From positions 62,001 through 126,000 of the forward strand of contig NZ_JAANIG010000004.1 in NCBI RefSeq assembly GCF_011174675.1: a stretch of DNA of 64,000 bases, given 5' to 3'. Under the pieces are notes generated by a model. The model saw only the letters and a program-made list of their open reading frames with translations. It had not been told where the DNA came from and searched no databases. Made by a program: the position numbers and the translations under genes. Positions 17,601 to 25,699 of the stretch are shown piece by piece; within the stretch, counting starts at the first letter, position 1, and the number at the start of each line of letters is the position of its first letter. Origin of the DNA: Perlabentimonas gracilis. GTDB lineage: Bacteria; Bacteroidota; Bacteroidia; Bacteroidales; Tenuifilaceae.

Positions 17601-18690
17601 TGCCCGGGGGCGTATAGCCAATCCGCATTACGTGCCCTTCGAACTGCGTTAATAACGGCTTACTAAAGAACAGCGCAAACTCTTTGCCCATGGTGGCAAT
17701 ACAGTCGAGCACTACGGATCGATGATCCTGAAGTAGGGACTCGAAAACCCTGAAGATTCCATTTACAAAATCGCCAATTTCATGGTTTGGCACATCGTTA
17801 AGTATGCCCGTGAGCAACCTATTCATATCCCAAATCAGGTACTCCTTTTGATGCTCCATGGTGGGCATCCTTAGCAGGTAGATTATGTAATGGAACTGGC
17901 TTATGGGGCTATCGAATTGAGTGATAAGCTGACGATGGTAGTCGGCAATATCCGAAAAGAGCGCCACCTTATCGACAAGCTCATCCCAACTTTTAGCTTG
18001 GGTAACCTGACGCTTAAGCTGCGAGTAAAACTTTGCGCCCACCCTTTTCACCACCAATATGTTGTCGTCGGGGAAGAAGCGAAGATCATCCATAGCCCAC
18101 TTATCGATATCCGAAGCATTTTGCCACTGGCTTATGGTATCGATGGCAATGGTTCGGAACAGATTAAAAACCTCGTCGCCTAAAGAGCTATGATTCCCTT
18201 GTGCTGCCAGTCGTTTGCGCAGGCTATTGGCATTGGCTATTACGTGATCTTTATGTAAGGCGTAAGCATTCTTAAGAATAGCGATACCTTTTGCCTGAAT
18301 ATCTATCAGCTCCGGATGCTCCTTTAGCAGTAGTTCGAGATACGAGGCTAGGCTCTGCAGGAGAATATCAATATTGTTGCTGCTGGTTGCTTCCTGAGTT
18401 AAATCATCGAAAATAGCAAGAAAAACATTGAATGCCCTAGTGTGATCTGACTGCTGTGAGTAGAACCAAAAATCGGAGATGGCAACCTTTTTCAGATTAT
18501 TGCAAAGATAATCGAGGTTGTGGTATGGGTGGTTTAGCTCGCGTATAAACTCCGACACTCGCTGGTTTAGGCCAAACTGCTCATGGGAAAGGGAGACAAG
18601 CCACGCGTGCTCACTGGGGATTACAATGTTGACATCGCTGGTTTGCTGAAGGTTGGCCTCAAGAGCCTTCGATTCGAACTGTTTTTCCAT
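14608..18690 (-). CDS. Dikinase-like PEP/pyruvate-binding domain protein lacking the C-terminal barrel
   Basis: A 1360-aa protein. Residues about 1-870 are helix-rich and match nothing I recognise. Residues about 873-1220 are the ATP-binding domain of the pyruvate phosphate dikinase/PEP synthase family (SKGFFLKSLYNSSFPVPPGF, LLSVRSGAAISMPGAMNT, SMVFGNLHRTSGTGVVFTND, GEDVVGGVTN, EIEFTFE). Residues about 1270-1355 are the swivelling phosphohistidine domain, with the catalytic His in RGGATSHAAV. The TIM-barrel domain that binds PEP/pyruvate is absent: the protein ends about 60 residues after the histidine. The phosphate acceptor is therefore unknown, as in rifampicin phosphotransferase or glucan dikinases. 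The start is the ATG at 18690 rather than a TTG at 18711. It precedes two GAPDH genes. Confidence 0.85.
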   Translation of the reverse strand: MEKQFESKALEANLQQTSDVNIVIPSEHAWLVSLSHEQFGLNQRVSEFIRELNHPYHNLDYLCNNLKKVAISDFWFYSQQSDHTRAFNVFLAIFDDLTQEATSSNNIDILLQSLASYLELLLKEHPELIDIQAKGIAILKNAYALHKDHVIANANSLRKRLAAQGNHSSLGDEVFNLFRTIAIDTISQWQNASDIDKWAMDDLRFFPDDNILVVKRVGAKFYSQLKRQVTQAKSWDELVDKVALFSDIADYHRQLITQFDSPISQFHYIIYLLRMPTMEHQKEYLIWDMNRLLTGILNDVPNHEIGDFVNGIFRVFESLLQDHRSVVLDCIATMGKEFALFFSKPLLTQFEGHVMRIGYTPPGKTYMSSDWQLRVDPNHLKSIRVWLGLIEVAPQRFEKLLSALIVNLKLGGVLIFDTDLFQRNVSNLLNADIEAIYKPVKELCRLFPVFFKEIGAEGELRDVSTQLDTLSNRQDKLMHFLRKQIHVDGNSTHLNFLVKTLAFWANNDFTQVEPILPPDLKDVVKKAASWNTPMHKLVLKVSKAIGAPPEALLDLSMQELDSTLNQIEDIESLHKTKLKHFIKVAYLLKEKYFADAIDVVQEMRLCSCLDNERIDLFIAAEKQGDRVAMLSIIFECMANLNKVVTSRTKTEGWESIYYKRHVAFGIPSMYGQYHEPKFEALGHIFKLEKAASKIVRQVVEQVNLSYITASSLRDIVEVLELFHQGLMLDGISSPSFDSNLSMLRYSLSSYSFSLNQYINIFQFIGDSVKEIIRSAFYARFDGILKEIIPQYLSDEEKDNLQISIHKRSESFYRDMLSGSFLLQDLDSFVAAVLTSLNSMGQLYSDQNLKNIMDIDVKLLITSFQEKGDKADNRVFLGSKGFFLKSLYNSSFPVPPGFILTTEFFRRYDTIKSYNPIKQDYQSTVTKYLAQVEQLTQKRFGDPQNPLLLSVRSGAAISMPGAMNTFLNVGMNDDIARALSQAKNMAWTAWDCYRRFLQTWGQAYGIERTAFDEIMHRHQGEKETTVKEQFDAHQMEQIALECKELLGIRGVPFFNDPKEQLFAAIESVLDSWDGPRAQLYRKHLQIADEWGTAVIIQSMVFGNLHRTSGTGVVFTNDLSVDNPGVTLNGEYSLLSQGEDVVGGVTNVLPISEHQERDRKWDKHKSLQAKLPRTYQRLFHLADQLVNKMQLGHQEIEFTFESDNPYDLYILQTRDQQIYTPEATIHYQSPPPKSKLLGKGIPIGASILNGVLVFDMDDLNRQKELNPEGLFIYASADTTPDDLPIIFQCHGLVTSRGGATSHAAVTAGRLGKICVVNCTDLFMLHDEGRCQFGKVNLGSGDAISLDAHTGSVYLGHFPLQQP

Positions 18691-18763
18691 TACTTGTAGC
18701 AGCTCATACAATTCGCACTAAAGGTAATAACCTGATTTCGAATTAAGAAATGTTTACAGATAC

Positions 18764-19990
18764 TTATCTAAGTATGAATGGGGGAACCTCGACACCCCTA
18801 TGCTTAAACTTCAATGGGACGATGCGTGCGGGGATAAGCTCATCATGAACTATCCACGGAACTACCCAGCGGTTGTTGCGCATACCAATCTCGGGGAAGT
18901 TGTAATTTTGCACATCGAGCAGCTGCCGGGAATCGGCAACAAACTGATTGAACAGGACTTGGTCGTTCTGACTAAAGTAGTTCACCCTGTTTTCGAACTC
19001 GGCAACCGGAAGCACCCGGTACTTTCTCTTACCACTTACAACAGGAGTATGAACCCAAACCAAGGCGTGTGCCGCGTTGGCTATGCGGGTTTTCCCGTTC
19101 ACCTTCTCTATTTGAATTGCGGCCACTGCTCCCCCATTACGATAACGAGGACGCTGATTCGACACAAAGTTGCCCAGCGAAAAAACAGCCACTCGGCCCT
19201 CGGTTGAATCGGTATCGAACGATGCCTCCATTCGCTGAATTACGTGTGGGTGAGAGCCGATCACAATCCTTATGCCTAGGTCGTGCATAAAGCGGGTAAG
19301 CTTTAGCTGCGCTAGATTTGGATTCCGCTCGTACTCGTTGCCCCAGTGCATAAAAGCAATTATATCATCAACACCTAGCTCTATGGCTCTATTGTAATCG
19401 GCACGTATAAGGGCGGTGTCTATAAGGTTAACAACCGTGGGCTTGGGCACAGGAATTCCGTTGGTGCCATAGGTGTAGTTTAGCAAGGCGAGTCGGATTC
19501 CATTCTTTTCAATCACCAGCGGGTAGGTTGTATCGCGATGCTGTTGATCTTTATAAGCGCCGGCAAATGGCACACCCTTAGCGTTTAGCACCTCTATTGT
19601 TCGAAGAATTCCAGCTTTGTATCTATCCACAGTATGGTTATTGGCAGTAACCAGCACATCAACACCCGACTCAAGCAGTCCGTCAACCAGCGCATCGGGG
19701 GAGCTAAACTGCGGATACCCCTTGTATGGGGGACCAGCTAGAGTAACCTCGAGGTTTGCAATGGTAATGTCGGCCAGCCCAAAGAGTTCCGAGACTGGGG
19801 CAAAAACATCTGAGTAGGAGTATTCTCCAGTTTGCTCGTCCAATGCACTCTCTATCTGTGGGCCATGCCCCATAACATCGCCAATAAAGAAAAGCGTTAA
19901 GCTCTGCTTGCTATCGGGCTTAACAACTTGGGCGTTGAGAGAAATACTTACACAAAAAAACAGAAGATGGAAGAGTATGGCTTGCTTCAT
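18764..19990 (-). CDS. CapA family protein
   Basis: A 408-aa exported protein of the CapA/PgsA metallophosphatase-like family. It starts MKQAILFHLLFFCVSISLNAQ, a signal peptide with cleavage after NAQ; the ORF extends upstream to 20086 but without a signal-like start. The family motifs follow in order: FIGDVMGHG, IANLEVTL, VTANNHTVDRY, FMHWGNEY and GSHPHVIQ, which include the metal-ligand Asp, Asn and His residues. CapA proteins are linked to poly-gamma-glutamate capsule synthesis in Bacillus, but in Bacteroidota their role is mostly undefined; a periplasmic hydrolase is the safest reading. No capB or capC gene is nearby. Confidence 0.88.
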   Translation of the reverse strand: MKQAILFHLLFFCVSISLNAQVVKPDSKQSLTLFFIGDVMGHGPQIESALDEQTGEYSYSDVFAPVSELFGLADITIANLEVTLAGPPYKGYPQFSSPDALVDGLLESGVDVLVTANNHTVDRYKAGILRTIEVLNAKGVPFAGAYKDQQHRDTTYPLVIEKNGIRLALLNYTYGTNGIPVPKPTVVNLIDTALIRADYNRAIELGVDDIIAFMHWGNEYERNPNLAQLKLTRFMHDLGIRIVIGSHPHVIQRMEASFDTDSTEGRVAVFSLGNFVSNQRPRYRNGGAVAAIQIEKVNGKTRIANAAHALVWVHTPVVSGKRKYRVLPVAEFENRVNYFSQNDQVLFNQFVADSRQLLDVQNYNFPEIGMRNNRWVVPWIVHDELIPARIVPLKFKHRGVEVPPFILR

Positions 19991-20034
19991 AGCGATAGGG
20001 TTTGCCCCAAAGATATAAAAATTGTGAAAAGCAC

Positions 20035-20052
20035 CTCGCAGGAACCTGTGAG
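20035..20052. repeat. Small hairpin CTCGCAGG-AA-CCTGTGAG
   Basis: An 8-bp stem with one G-T pair around AA. The core CAGG...CCTG resembles the 319-351 palindrome. It lies 45 bp upstream of the CapA start, between divergent genes. Confidence 0.45.
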
Positions 20053-20296
20053 ACTTTAGGGAAAGTTGTGAATACTCCAACGGCAATTGTCACTGAAAAG
20101 AACTATACTATTTGGTTAATTCGTTTGGGGATAAAATGCCTTAGGGTTGCTATCACAGAAGCATCAACAACCATATTAGCTGACAATGATATAAATTACC
20201 ACATTAAACGTTATGACACTAACAAAAGTCCTATAAAAATATCATTTAATACCCTTAGTTTTACCATTTATTCTTGTATAGTAAACTGCCTGAAAA

Positions 20297-22135
20297 ATGA
20301 AATTAATATATAGTGCTATTTGCTTTCTTTTCATCTATTCCTCTTTAAGCCCACAAAAACTTTATGGCCAACCCGATAATTCGCTTGACTCATTGAGGTA
20401 CTTTGAGCAAATGATTACAAGCTCTAAAGGAGGCAATGACTCTTCGGAAATAGATTTTTACAAAGATAAGATTGCTAACCTTGCAAACAGCACGAACGAT
20501 AACGAGCTACTATTCCACTCTTTACTCTCACTTGGAAATATCCAAAGGAGAGAGAACAAATTTGACGATGCAATAAACAGCTATTTCAAGGCTTTATCTC
20601 TATCAAGGTATGCCAAGTCGCCTTTAAATATTGCTAATATATACGACAACTTGGCGAGGATATATATGAGCAGAGGGGATGCTGGCTTAATGTTCGAAAG
20701 CATTAATAAATCACTGGCTATCAGAAAAGAAAATGGCGACGAGCGTGGCATTCACACAACCAGACAAATACTGTCAACATACTACCGAAGTACCGGAAAC
20801 TATGCGGAGGTATTACGCAATGCATTTAATTCGTTGCAATATTTTGTAAGTACATCTGATACCCTACAGATAGCGAACTTTTACAACACCATAGGCATTA
20901 CATACAAGGCGCTTAATAACTTCGAAAAAGCCCTATACTACTACAACCATAGCCATCTCTACTACAAAAGTATTGATCATAAAAAGGGAGTTTCAACAAT
21001 TCTGAATAACATTGGTACGCTATACCTGCAACAAGGCAACTATCAGGATGCTCTCGAAAACTTCACAAGCAGCCTTGAAATTGAAACAGAACTTGGCAAC
21101 ACAAGTCAGATCTTAACACGCTACAACAATATCGGCCTTGCCTATACCTACCTAGGAAACTTCGCATCAGCACGTAACTACCTTGAGCAATGCATTGATG
21201 GTCATCAAAAATCTGGAGCCTTGGTTAGGTTAGCCAACTCCTATGAAAGTTTTGCGCAACTATTCGAAATGTTGGGCAAGACTGACTCTGTTGAGTACTA
21301 CTTGATAAAAGCATACAAACTTTCCCAAGAGTTCGATATTAAGGGGCTGCAAGCTAATGTTGCTTTAAAACTCAGCCAAATATGCTTAAAAAGGGGTAAC
21401 ATAGAGAAAGCCTATGAGTTACTCAATACTCACAGAGTTCTAACCGAAGAGTTGTACTTATCAAACAACGCACATCGGTATACCGAAGAAGAGTTTAACT
21501 ACCTGCAGCTGAAGGATGCCGAACTAAAGAATGCAGAAGAGAAAAGCACGCTATACAGACTCGTCTCGCTTTCTAGCGCATTGGTAATTCTGGTTCTGAT
21601 TACAACAATTGTAATTATTATCCAAATTAATAAATCGAAACTAGATAAAAAGAAAAACACTGAGCTCAAGGACGAAATTGAACTTCAGAAGGATGAGATT
21701 CAATTACAGGGTAAGGAGTTGCTTAGCAAAACCCTCAGGCTAGGCAATGAGAATTCAGAAATATCCTACGCCATACAACAGCTAGAGAAGCTAAAAGCTG
21801 AATTTGGAGTACAAGGAAAACAAAAAATACAGCAAGTAATACAGCAACTTGAACAGAGTAAGAATAATGATATATGGGAGGAGTTCGAAATTCGTTTTTC
21901 TTTGGTAAACAGCAGGTTCTATGATGTTTTGCTTGCAGCTTACCCTGGGCTAACGGTCAACGAAAAAAGGTTGTCTGCCCTTATGTACCTAAACTTCTCA
22001 ACCAAAGAAATTGCCAGGATATTAAAGCAAAACCACCGAAGCATTCTGGTGGCCAAAAGTCGTTTACGAAAGAAAATGAATGTACCAGAGGGAGTGGAGC
22101 TATCAAATCACATCTTCGAATTGATAGCACCATAA
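20297..22135 (+). CDS. TPR-repeat transmembrane transcriptional regulator with LuxR-type HTH
   Basis: A 612-aa one-component regulator. A signal-like N-terminus (LIYSAICFLFIYSSLSPQ) precedes about nine TPR-like repeats (residues about 60-400; for example NIGTLYLQQGNYQDALENF and NIGLAYTYLGNFASARNYL). One membrane helix follows (LVSLSSALVILVLITTIVII), then a coiled coil, and a C-terminal helix-turn-helix with LTVNEKRLSALMYLNFSTKEIARIL. The topology places the TPRs in the periplasm and the DNA-binding domain in the cytoplasm. It lies 305 bp upstream of susC on the same strand and is a good candidate to control it. The inducing signal is unknown. Confidence 0.85.
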   Translation: MKLIYSAICFLFIYSSLSPQKLYGQPDNSLDSLRYFEQMITSSKGGNDSSEIDFYKDKIANLANSTNDNELLFHSLLSLGNIQRRENKFDDAINSYFKALSLSRYAKSPLNIANIYDNLARIYMSRGDAGLMFESINKSLAIRKENGDERGIHTTRQILSTYYRSTGNYAEVLRNAFNSLQYFVSTSDTLQIANFYNTIGITYKALNNFEKALYYYNHSHLYYKSIDHKKGVSTILNNIGTLYLQQGNYQDALENFTSSLEIETELGNTSQILTRYNNIGLAYTYLGNFASARNYLEQCIDGHQKSGALVRLANSYESFAQLFEMLGKTDSVEYYLIKAYKLSQEFDIKGLQANVALKLSQICLKRGNIEKAYELLNTHRVLTEELYLSNNAHRYTEEEFNYLQLKDAELKNAEEKSTLYRLVSLSSALVILVLITTIVIIIQINKSKLDKKKNTELKDEIELQKDEIQLQGKELLSKTLRLGNENSEISYAIQQLEKLKAEFGVQGKQKIQQVIQQLEQSKNNDIWEEFEIRFSLVNSRFYDVLLAAYPGLTVNEKRLSALMYLNFSTKEIARILKQNHRSILVAKSRLRKKMNVPEGVELSNHIFELIAP

Positions 22136-22440
22136 AGCTTTATATTCTTTTAGCTTATCGCATTGTGTTAACATTTTGTAGCTATTATTTTATGGCTGCT
22201 ATCCCTTTGTAATACCTCTTTTCACATACCCTCTTTTTTCTCTTCTATTTTTGCTGCTGACAGCATAGTTTTAGGCAAATGTCATTGGAGTAGAGCTACT
22301 GGGAGATGTCACTTGCTGACATCTCCTAAACTTCGACTCATAAAAGTGAAAACAACAAAGAGTCCTATGTTACCGAAACACAATTACCAACCTAAAATTC
22401 TTTCAACTCAATTTTTTTACTAAACCTAAACTTAAGATTT
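22136..22440. promoter_or_regulatory. susC upstream region with two inverted repeats
   Basis: About 305 bp with no gene. It contains a perfect 10-bp inverted repeat with a 5-nt loop (GGAGATGTCA at 22302-22311, TGACATCTCC at 22317-22326) and a looser GACTC/GAGTC pair (22335-22339, 22360-22364). Neither is followed by a T tract. They are candidate operator or leader-RNA structures for the SusC/SusD operon. I found no exact TAnnTTTG element in this stretch. Confidence 0.55.
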
Positions 22441-25400
22441 ATGAAGAGGAAAATTGTCTTTCTTGGATTATTCGTGTTCTTGGGTTTGCAACTTGCGCTT
22501 GCGCAAACGAGGCAAATAACCGGAACGGTAATCTCTGCAGAATACGGTGATCCAATGCCTGGAATTTCCGTTATTGTTAAGGGTACAACCATTGGAACTG
22601 CAACCGATGGCGATGGGAGGTACACTGTAAACGTACCTCAAAACGCTAACACTTTGGTTTTCTCTTTTGTGGGTATGCGTACCCAAGAAATAGAAATCAC
22701 AAGCAATGTTATTGATGTTGCCATGGAGTTTGATGTAACAGAGCTTGATGAGATTGTGGTAGTAGCTTACGGTACCGCAACAAGAGAATCACTAACCGGA
22801 TCGGTTGCTGCTGTAAATGCAAGCGCAATCGAAAAAAGGCCGGTATCAAGCGTAGGTAGCGTGCTAGAGGGATTCAGTGCCGGGGTACAGGTGAACAACA
22901 GCTACGGCGAGCCTGGTTCTGACCCAAGCATACGAATTAGAGGATTTACCACTATTAATGGCTCAAATGCCCCTCTTTACGTGATTGATGGAGTACCATT
23001 TGGCGGCAACATCTCCGACCTAAACCCTCAAGACATTGAGAGCTTATCGGTACTAAAAGATGCCGCTTCATCAGCGCTATACGGTAATCGTGCTTCTAAC
23101 GGTGTAATTATGATTACTACCAAAAAAGGTAAAAGCGATAAGCTTTCCTTGAGGGCTACCGTAAACCAAGGTGTTTACAATAGGGGTATCAGGGAATACG
23201 AAAGGCTTAACGCCGATGAGTTTATGGAAACCATGTGGTTAGGATATCGCAATTCGCTTATGAGTGACCCTAACATGGCATACTCTCTTGCAGATGCTAA
23301 TACTCAAGCATCAAGTGACCTTGTGTCCACATATCTTGGGTATAATATTTACGACAAACCGAACAATGAGCTATTCGACTCGAACGGAAAGCTCGTTTCA
23401 GATGCTCAAATACTAGCTGGATACGATGACTTGGATTGGTTTAAGTATATGGAGCGTCTAGGTCACAGGCAAGAGTACTCAGTAAGTGCCGATGCTGCAA
23501 CAGAGAATAGCAACTACTTTTTCTCACTCGGATATCTTGACGAGCAAGGTTACGTTAGATCATCGGATTACGAGCGCTTAACAGCTAGAACAAACGTAAC
23601 CGTTACCCCTAAGAAATGGATGAAGGCAGGTCTAAATATTTCTGGTTCACATCAAGTTAGCAACAACACTAACGGTAGCGCTGACAGCCATACGACATAC
23701 GCAAACCCCTTCTTTTTCGCACGAAATATTGCTCCAATCTACCCTGTATATCTGCACGACCAAACTACCGGAGAGTACATTTATGACGAACAGGGAGAAA
23801 AGATATACAATAGCGGAGATGGGCGGCCTCAGTATAATGGTAGGCATGTAATTTGGGAATCGGAACTTGATATGGACAGAACTTTCCGCAATACTATGCA
23901 GAGTATGGCCTTCCTTGACATTAACTTTTTAGAGGATTTCACATTTTCTGTTAAAGGTGATATGAACTTAAGGAACAGCGAAAACCAAAGCTACAACAAT
24001 GCAATAATTGGTGATGGTTCAGGATCTGGTAGAGCCAAAAGGGTTTTCTATAGGTATAAAAACTACACATTCCAGCAGCAATTAACTTGGAAAAAGAAGT
24101 TTGACCGCCACAGCGTAGACGCACTTTTAGCACACGAAAACTATAACTACAACTATGCCTACACGTACGGATATAAAACAACCGAGGTTTTTGCAGGTGG
24201 TACGGAACTTGTCAACTTCACTGACATCACAAGCTTAACGGGTTACCAACATAACTATCGTACCGAAAGTTATCTCTCAAGAGTTCGTTATAACTACGAT
24301 AGCAAGTACTATTTCGACGCTTCATTCCGTCGCGATGGCTCATCTCGCTTTTACGAAGAGAACCGCTGGGGTAATTTCTGGTCAACAGGTGCAACATGGA
24401 TTATAACCCGCGAAGATTTTATGGCCAACCTAAGAAGGCAGGTTAACATGCTTAAGCTTAGGGCTTCTTACGGTGAGGTTGGTAACGACAATGTGAACTC
24501 ATATTACGCCTACATGGCGCTTTACACTATGGCTCAAAATGCTAACCTTGGAGCTTCATACAAGATTCAAAACGATGCATTAGATCTAATATGGGAGACC
24601 TCTAGCTCATTCGGCACTGCCCTTGAAGGAAGGTTATTCGACAGGCTTGACATTACCCTAGAATATTTTGACAAGCGCTCACAGAACCTACTTTTTGACG
24701 TTAATCTACCTCTATCAGCCGGAGCAACATCAACGTCCGCTGCTGAAGCAACTCTAACAAAAAACATTGGATCAATTGCCAACCGTGGGGTTGAGTTTGC
24801 TTTAGATATTGATGTAGTAAGATCAAAAGATTGGAACTGGAAAGTTGGACTTAATGCCACCTCATACAAGAATACAATTCTAAGACTACCTGAAGAAAAT
24901 CGTGAGAATGGTATTATTAGTGGTACTAAACGATACATGGAAGGACATGGCATTTACGATTTTTGGATGGATCAGTTTGTAGGAGTAGATCAAATGACTG
25001 GTATGTCGCTGTACATTCCCGATTTTGAAAGGTTCTACGTTGGCGAAGAGGCTGTTGAAGACAAAAACCCCATTCCTAGCGAGTACACTGTTCAAATTGG
25101 TGACGAGTACTATACTACCTATACAACTTATGCTAAGAAGGACTGGAGCGGGAGCGCTATCCCTGACGTATTTGGCAGCATATCATCTGCATTAAACTAC
25201 AAAGGTTTCACGCTTTCTGCCCTATTTACATACTCTATTGGTGGAAAAATATACGACAACACCTACAGAAACCTTATGTCGGTAACTGCAACTCCAGCAG
25301 CCTTACATAAAAATCTACTGAACTCTTGGAACGGTATTCCTGAAGGTATGAGCGAAGATTCCCCTAACAGAATCGATCCTAATGGTACACCTCGTATCGA

Positions 25401-25677
25401 TTTTTATGAGAGTTCTCTGACCAATGCTTCATCAAGCCGTTTCCTACATGATGCCTCATATTTCGTAATCAAAAATGTTAGCCTTAGCTATGAGCTACCA
25501 AAGAGTATGCTGAACAAAATTGATGTAAGCGGCCTTACCATAAACTTTGGTGTAGAGAACCTTGCAACGTTCACCAAACTTCAAGGGATGAACCCACAGC
25601 AAAGCTTTAACGGTATCAACAATAACGCATTCTTAACTGCACGCGTATTCTCGTTAGGAGCTAACTTGAGATTTTAA
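22441..25677 (+). CDS. SusC/RagA-family TonB-linked outer membrane protein
   Basis: A TonB-dependent outer-membrane transporter of 1078 aa, the usual length of the SusC family. A signal peptide ends at LALAQ. A carboxypeptidase-regulatory-like domain (residues about 24-105, ITGTVISAEYGDPMPGISV) is followed by a plug domain with SIRIRGFTTINGSNAPLYVI and the SusC signature APLYVIDGVPF. The rest is barrel, ending in FSLGANLRF. It imports a ligand bound by the partner SusD-like lipoprotein; ligand identity is unknown because no glycoside hydrolase or peptidase gene is in the cluster. It is followed 22 bp later by the SusD gene. Confidence 0.95.
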   Translation: MKRKIVFLGLFVFLGLQLALAQTRQITGTVISAEYGDPMPGISVIVKGTTIGTATDGDGRYTVNVPQNANTLVFSFVGMRTQEIEITSNVIDVAMEFDVTELDEIVVVAYGTATRESLTGSVAAVNASAIEKRPVSSVGSVLEGFSAGVQVNNSYGEPGSDPSIRIRGFTTINGSNAPLYVIDGVPFGGNISDLNPQDIESLSVLKDAASSALYGNRASNGVIMITTKKGKSDKLSLRATVNQGVYNRGIREYERLNADEFMETMWLGYRNSLMSDPNMAYSLADANTQASSDLVSTYLGYNIYDKPNNELFDSNGKLVSDAQILAGYDDLDWFKYMERLGHRQEYSVSADAATENSNYFFSLGYLDEQGYVRSSDYERLTARTNVTVTPKKWMKAGLNISGSHQVSNNTNGSADSHTTYANPFFFARNIAPIYPVYLHDQTTGEYIYDEQGEKIYNSGDGRPQYNGRHVIWESELDMDRTFRNTMQSMAFLDINFLEDFTFSVKGDMNLRNSENQSYNNAIIGDGSGSGRAKRVFYRYKNYTFQQQLTWKKKFDRHSVDALLAHENYNYNYAYTYGYKTTEVFAGGTELVNFTDITSLTGYQHNYRTESYLSRVRYNYDSKYYFDASFRRDGSSRFYEENRWGNFWSTGATWIITREDFMANLRRQVNMLKLRASYGEVGNDNVNSYYAYMALYTMAQNANLGASYKIQNDALDLIWETSSSFGTALEGRLFDRLDITLEYFDKRSQNLLFDVNLPLSAGATSTSAAEATLTKNIGSIANRGVEFALDIDVVRSKDWNWKVGLNATSYKNTILRLPEENRENGIISGTKRYMEGHGIYDFWMDQFVGVDQMTGMSLYIPDFERFYVGEEAVEDKNPIPSEYTVQIGDEYYTTYTTYAKKDWSGSAIPDVFGSISSALNYKGFTLSALFTYSIGGKIYDNTYRNLMSVTATPAALHKNLLNSWNGIPEGMSEDSPNRIDPNGTPRIDFYESSLTNASSSRFLHDASYFVIKNVSLSYELPKSMLNKIDVSGLTINFGVENLATFTKLQGMNPQQSFNGINNNAFLTARVFSLGANLRF

Positions 25678-25699
25678 CAACCTCTAAATCAGTTTAATT

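Noticed and set aside
20002-20313. 103-codon frame between CapA and the TPR regulator
   Set aside because: It covers the divergent intergenic region and the start of the TPR gene, and has no recognisable protein features.
22302-22326. Terminator before susC
   Set aside because: The stem is perfect, but no T tract follows on either strand.
24567-24953. 128-codon frame antisense to susC
   Set aside because: No homology features and full overlap with a clear SusC barrel region.
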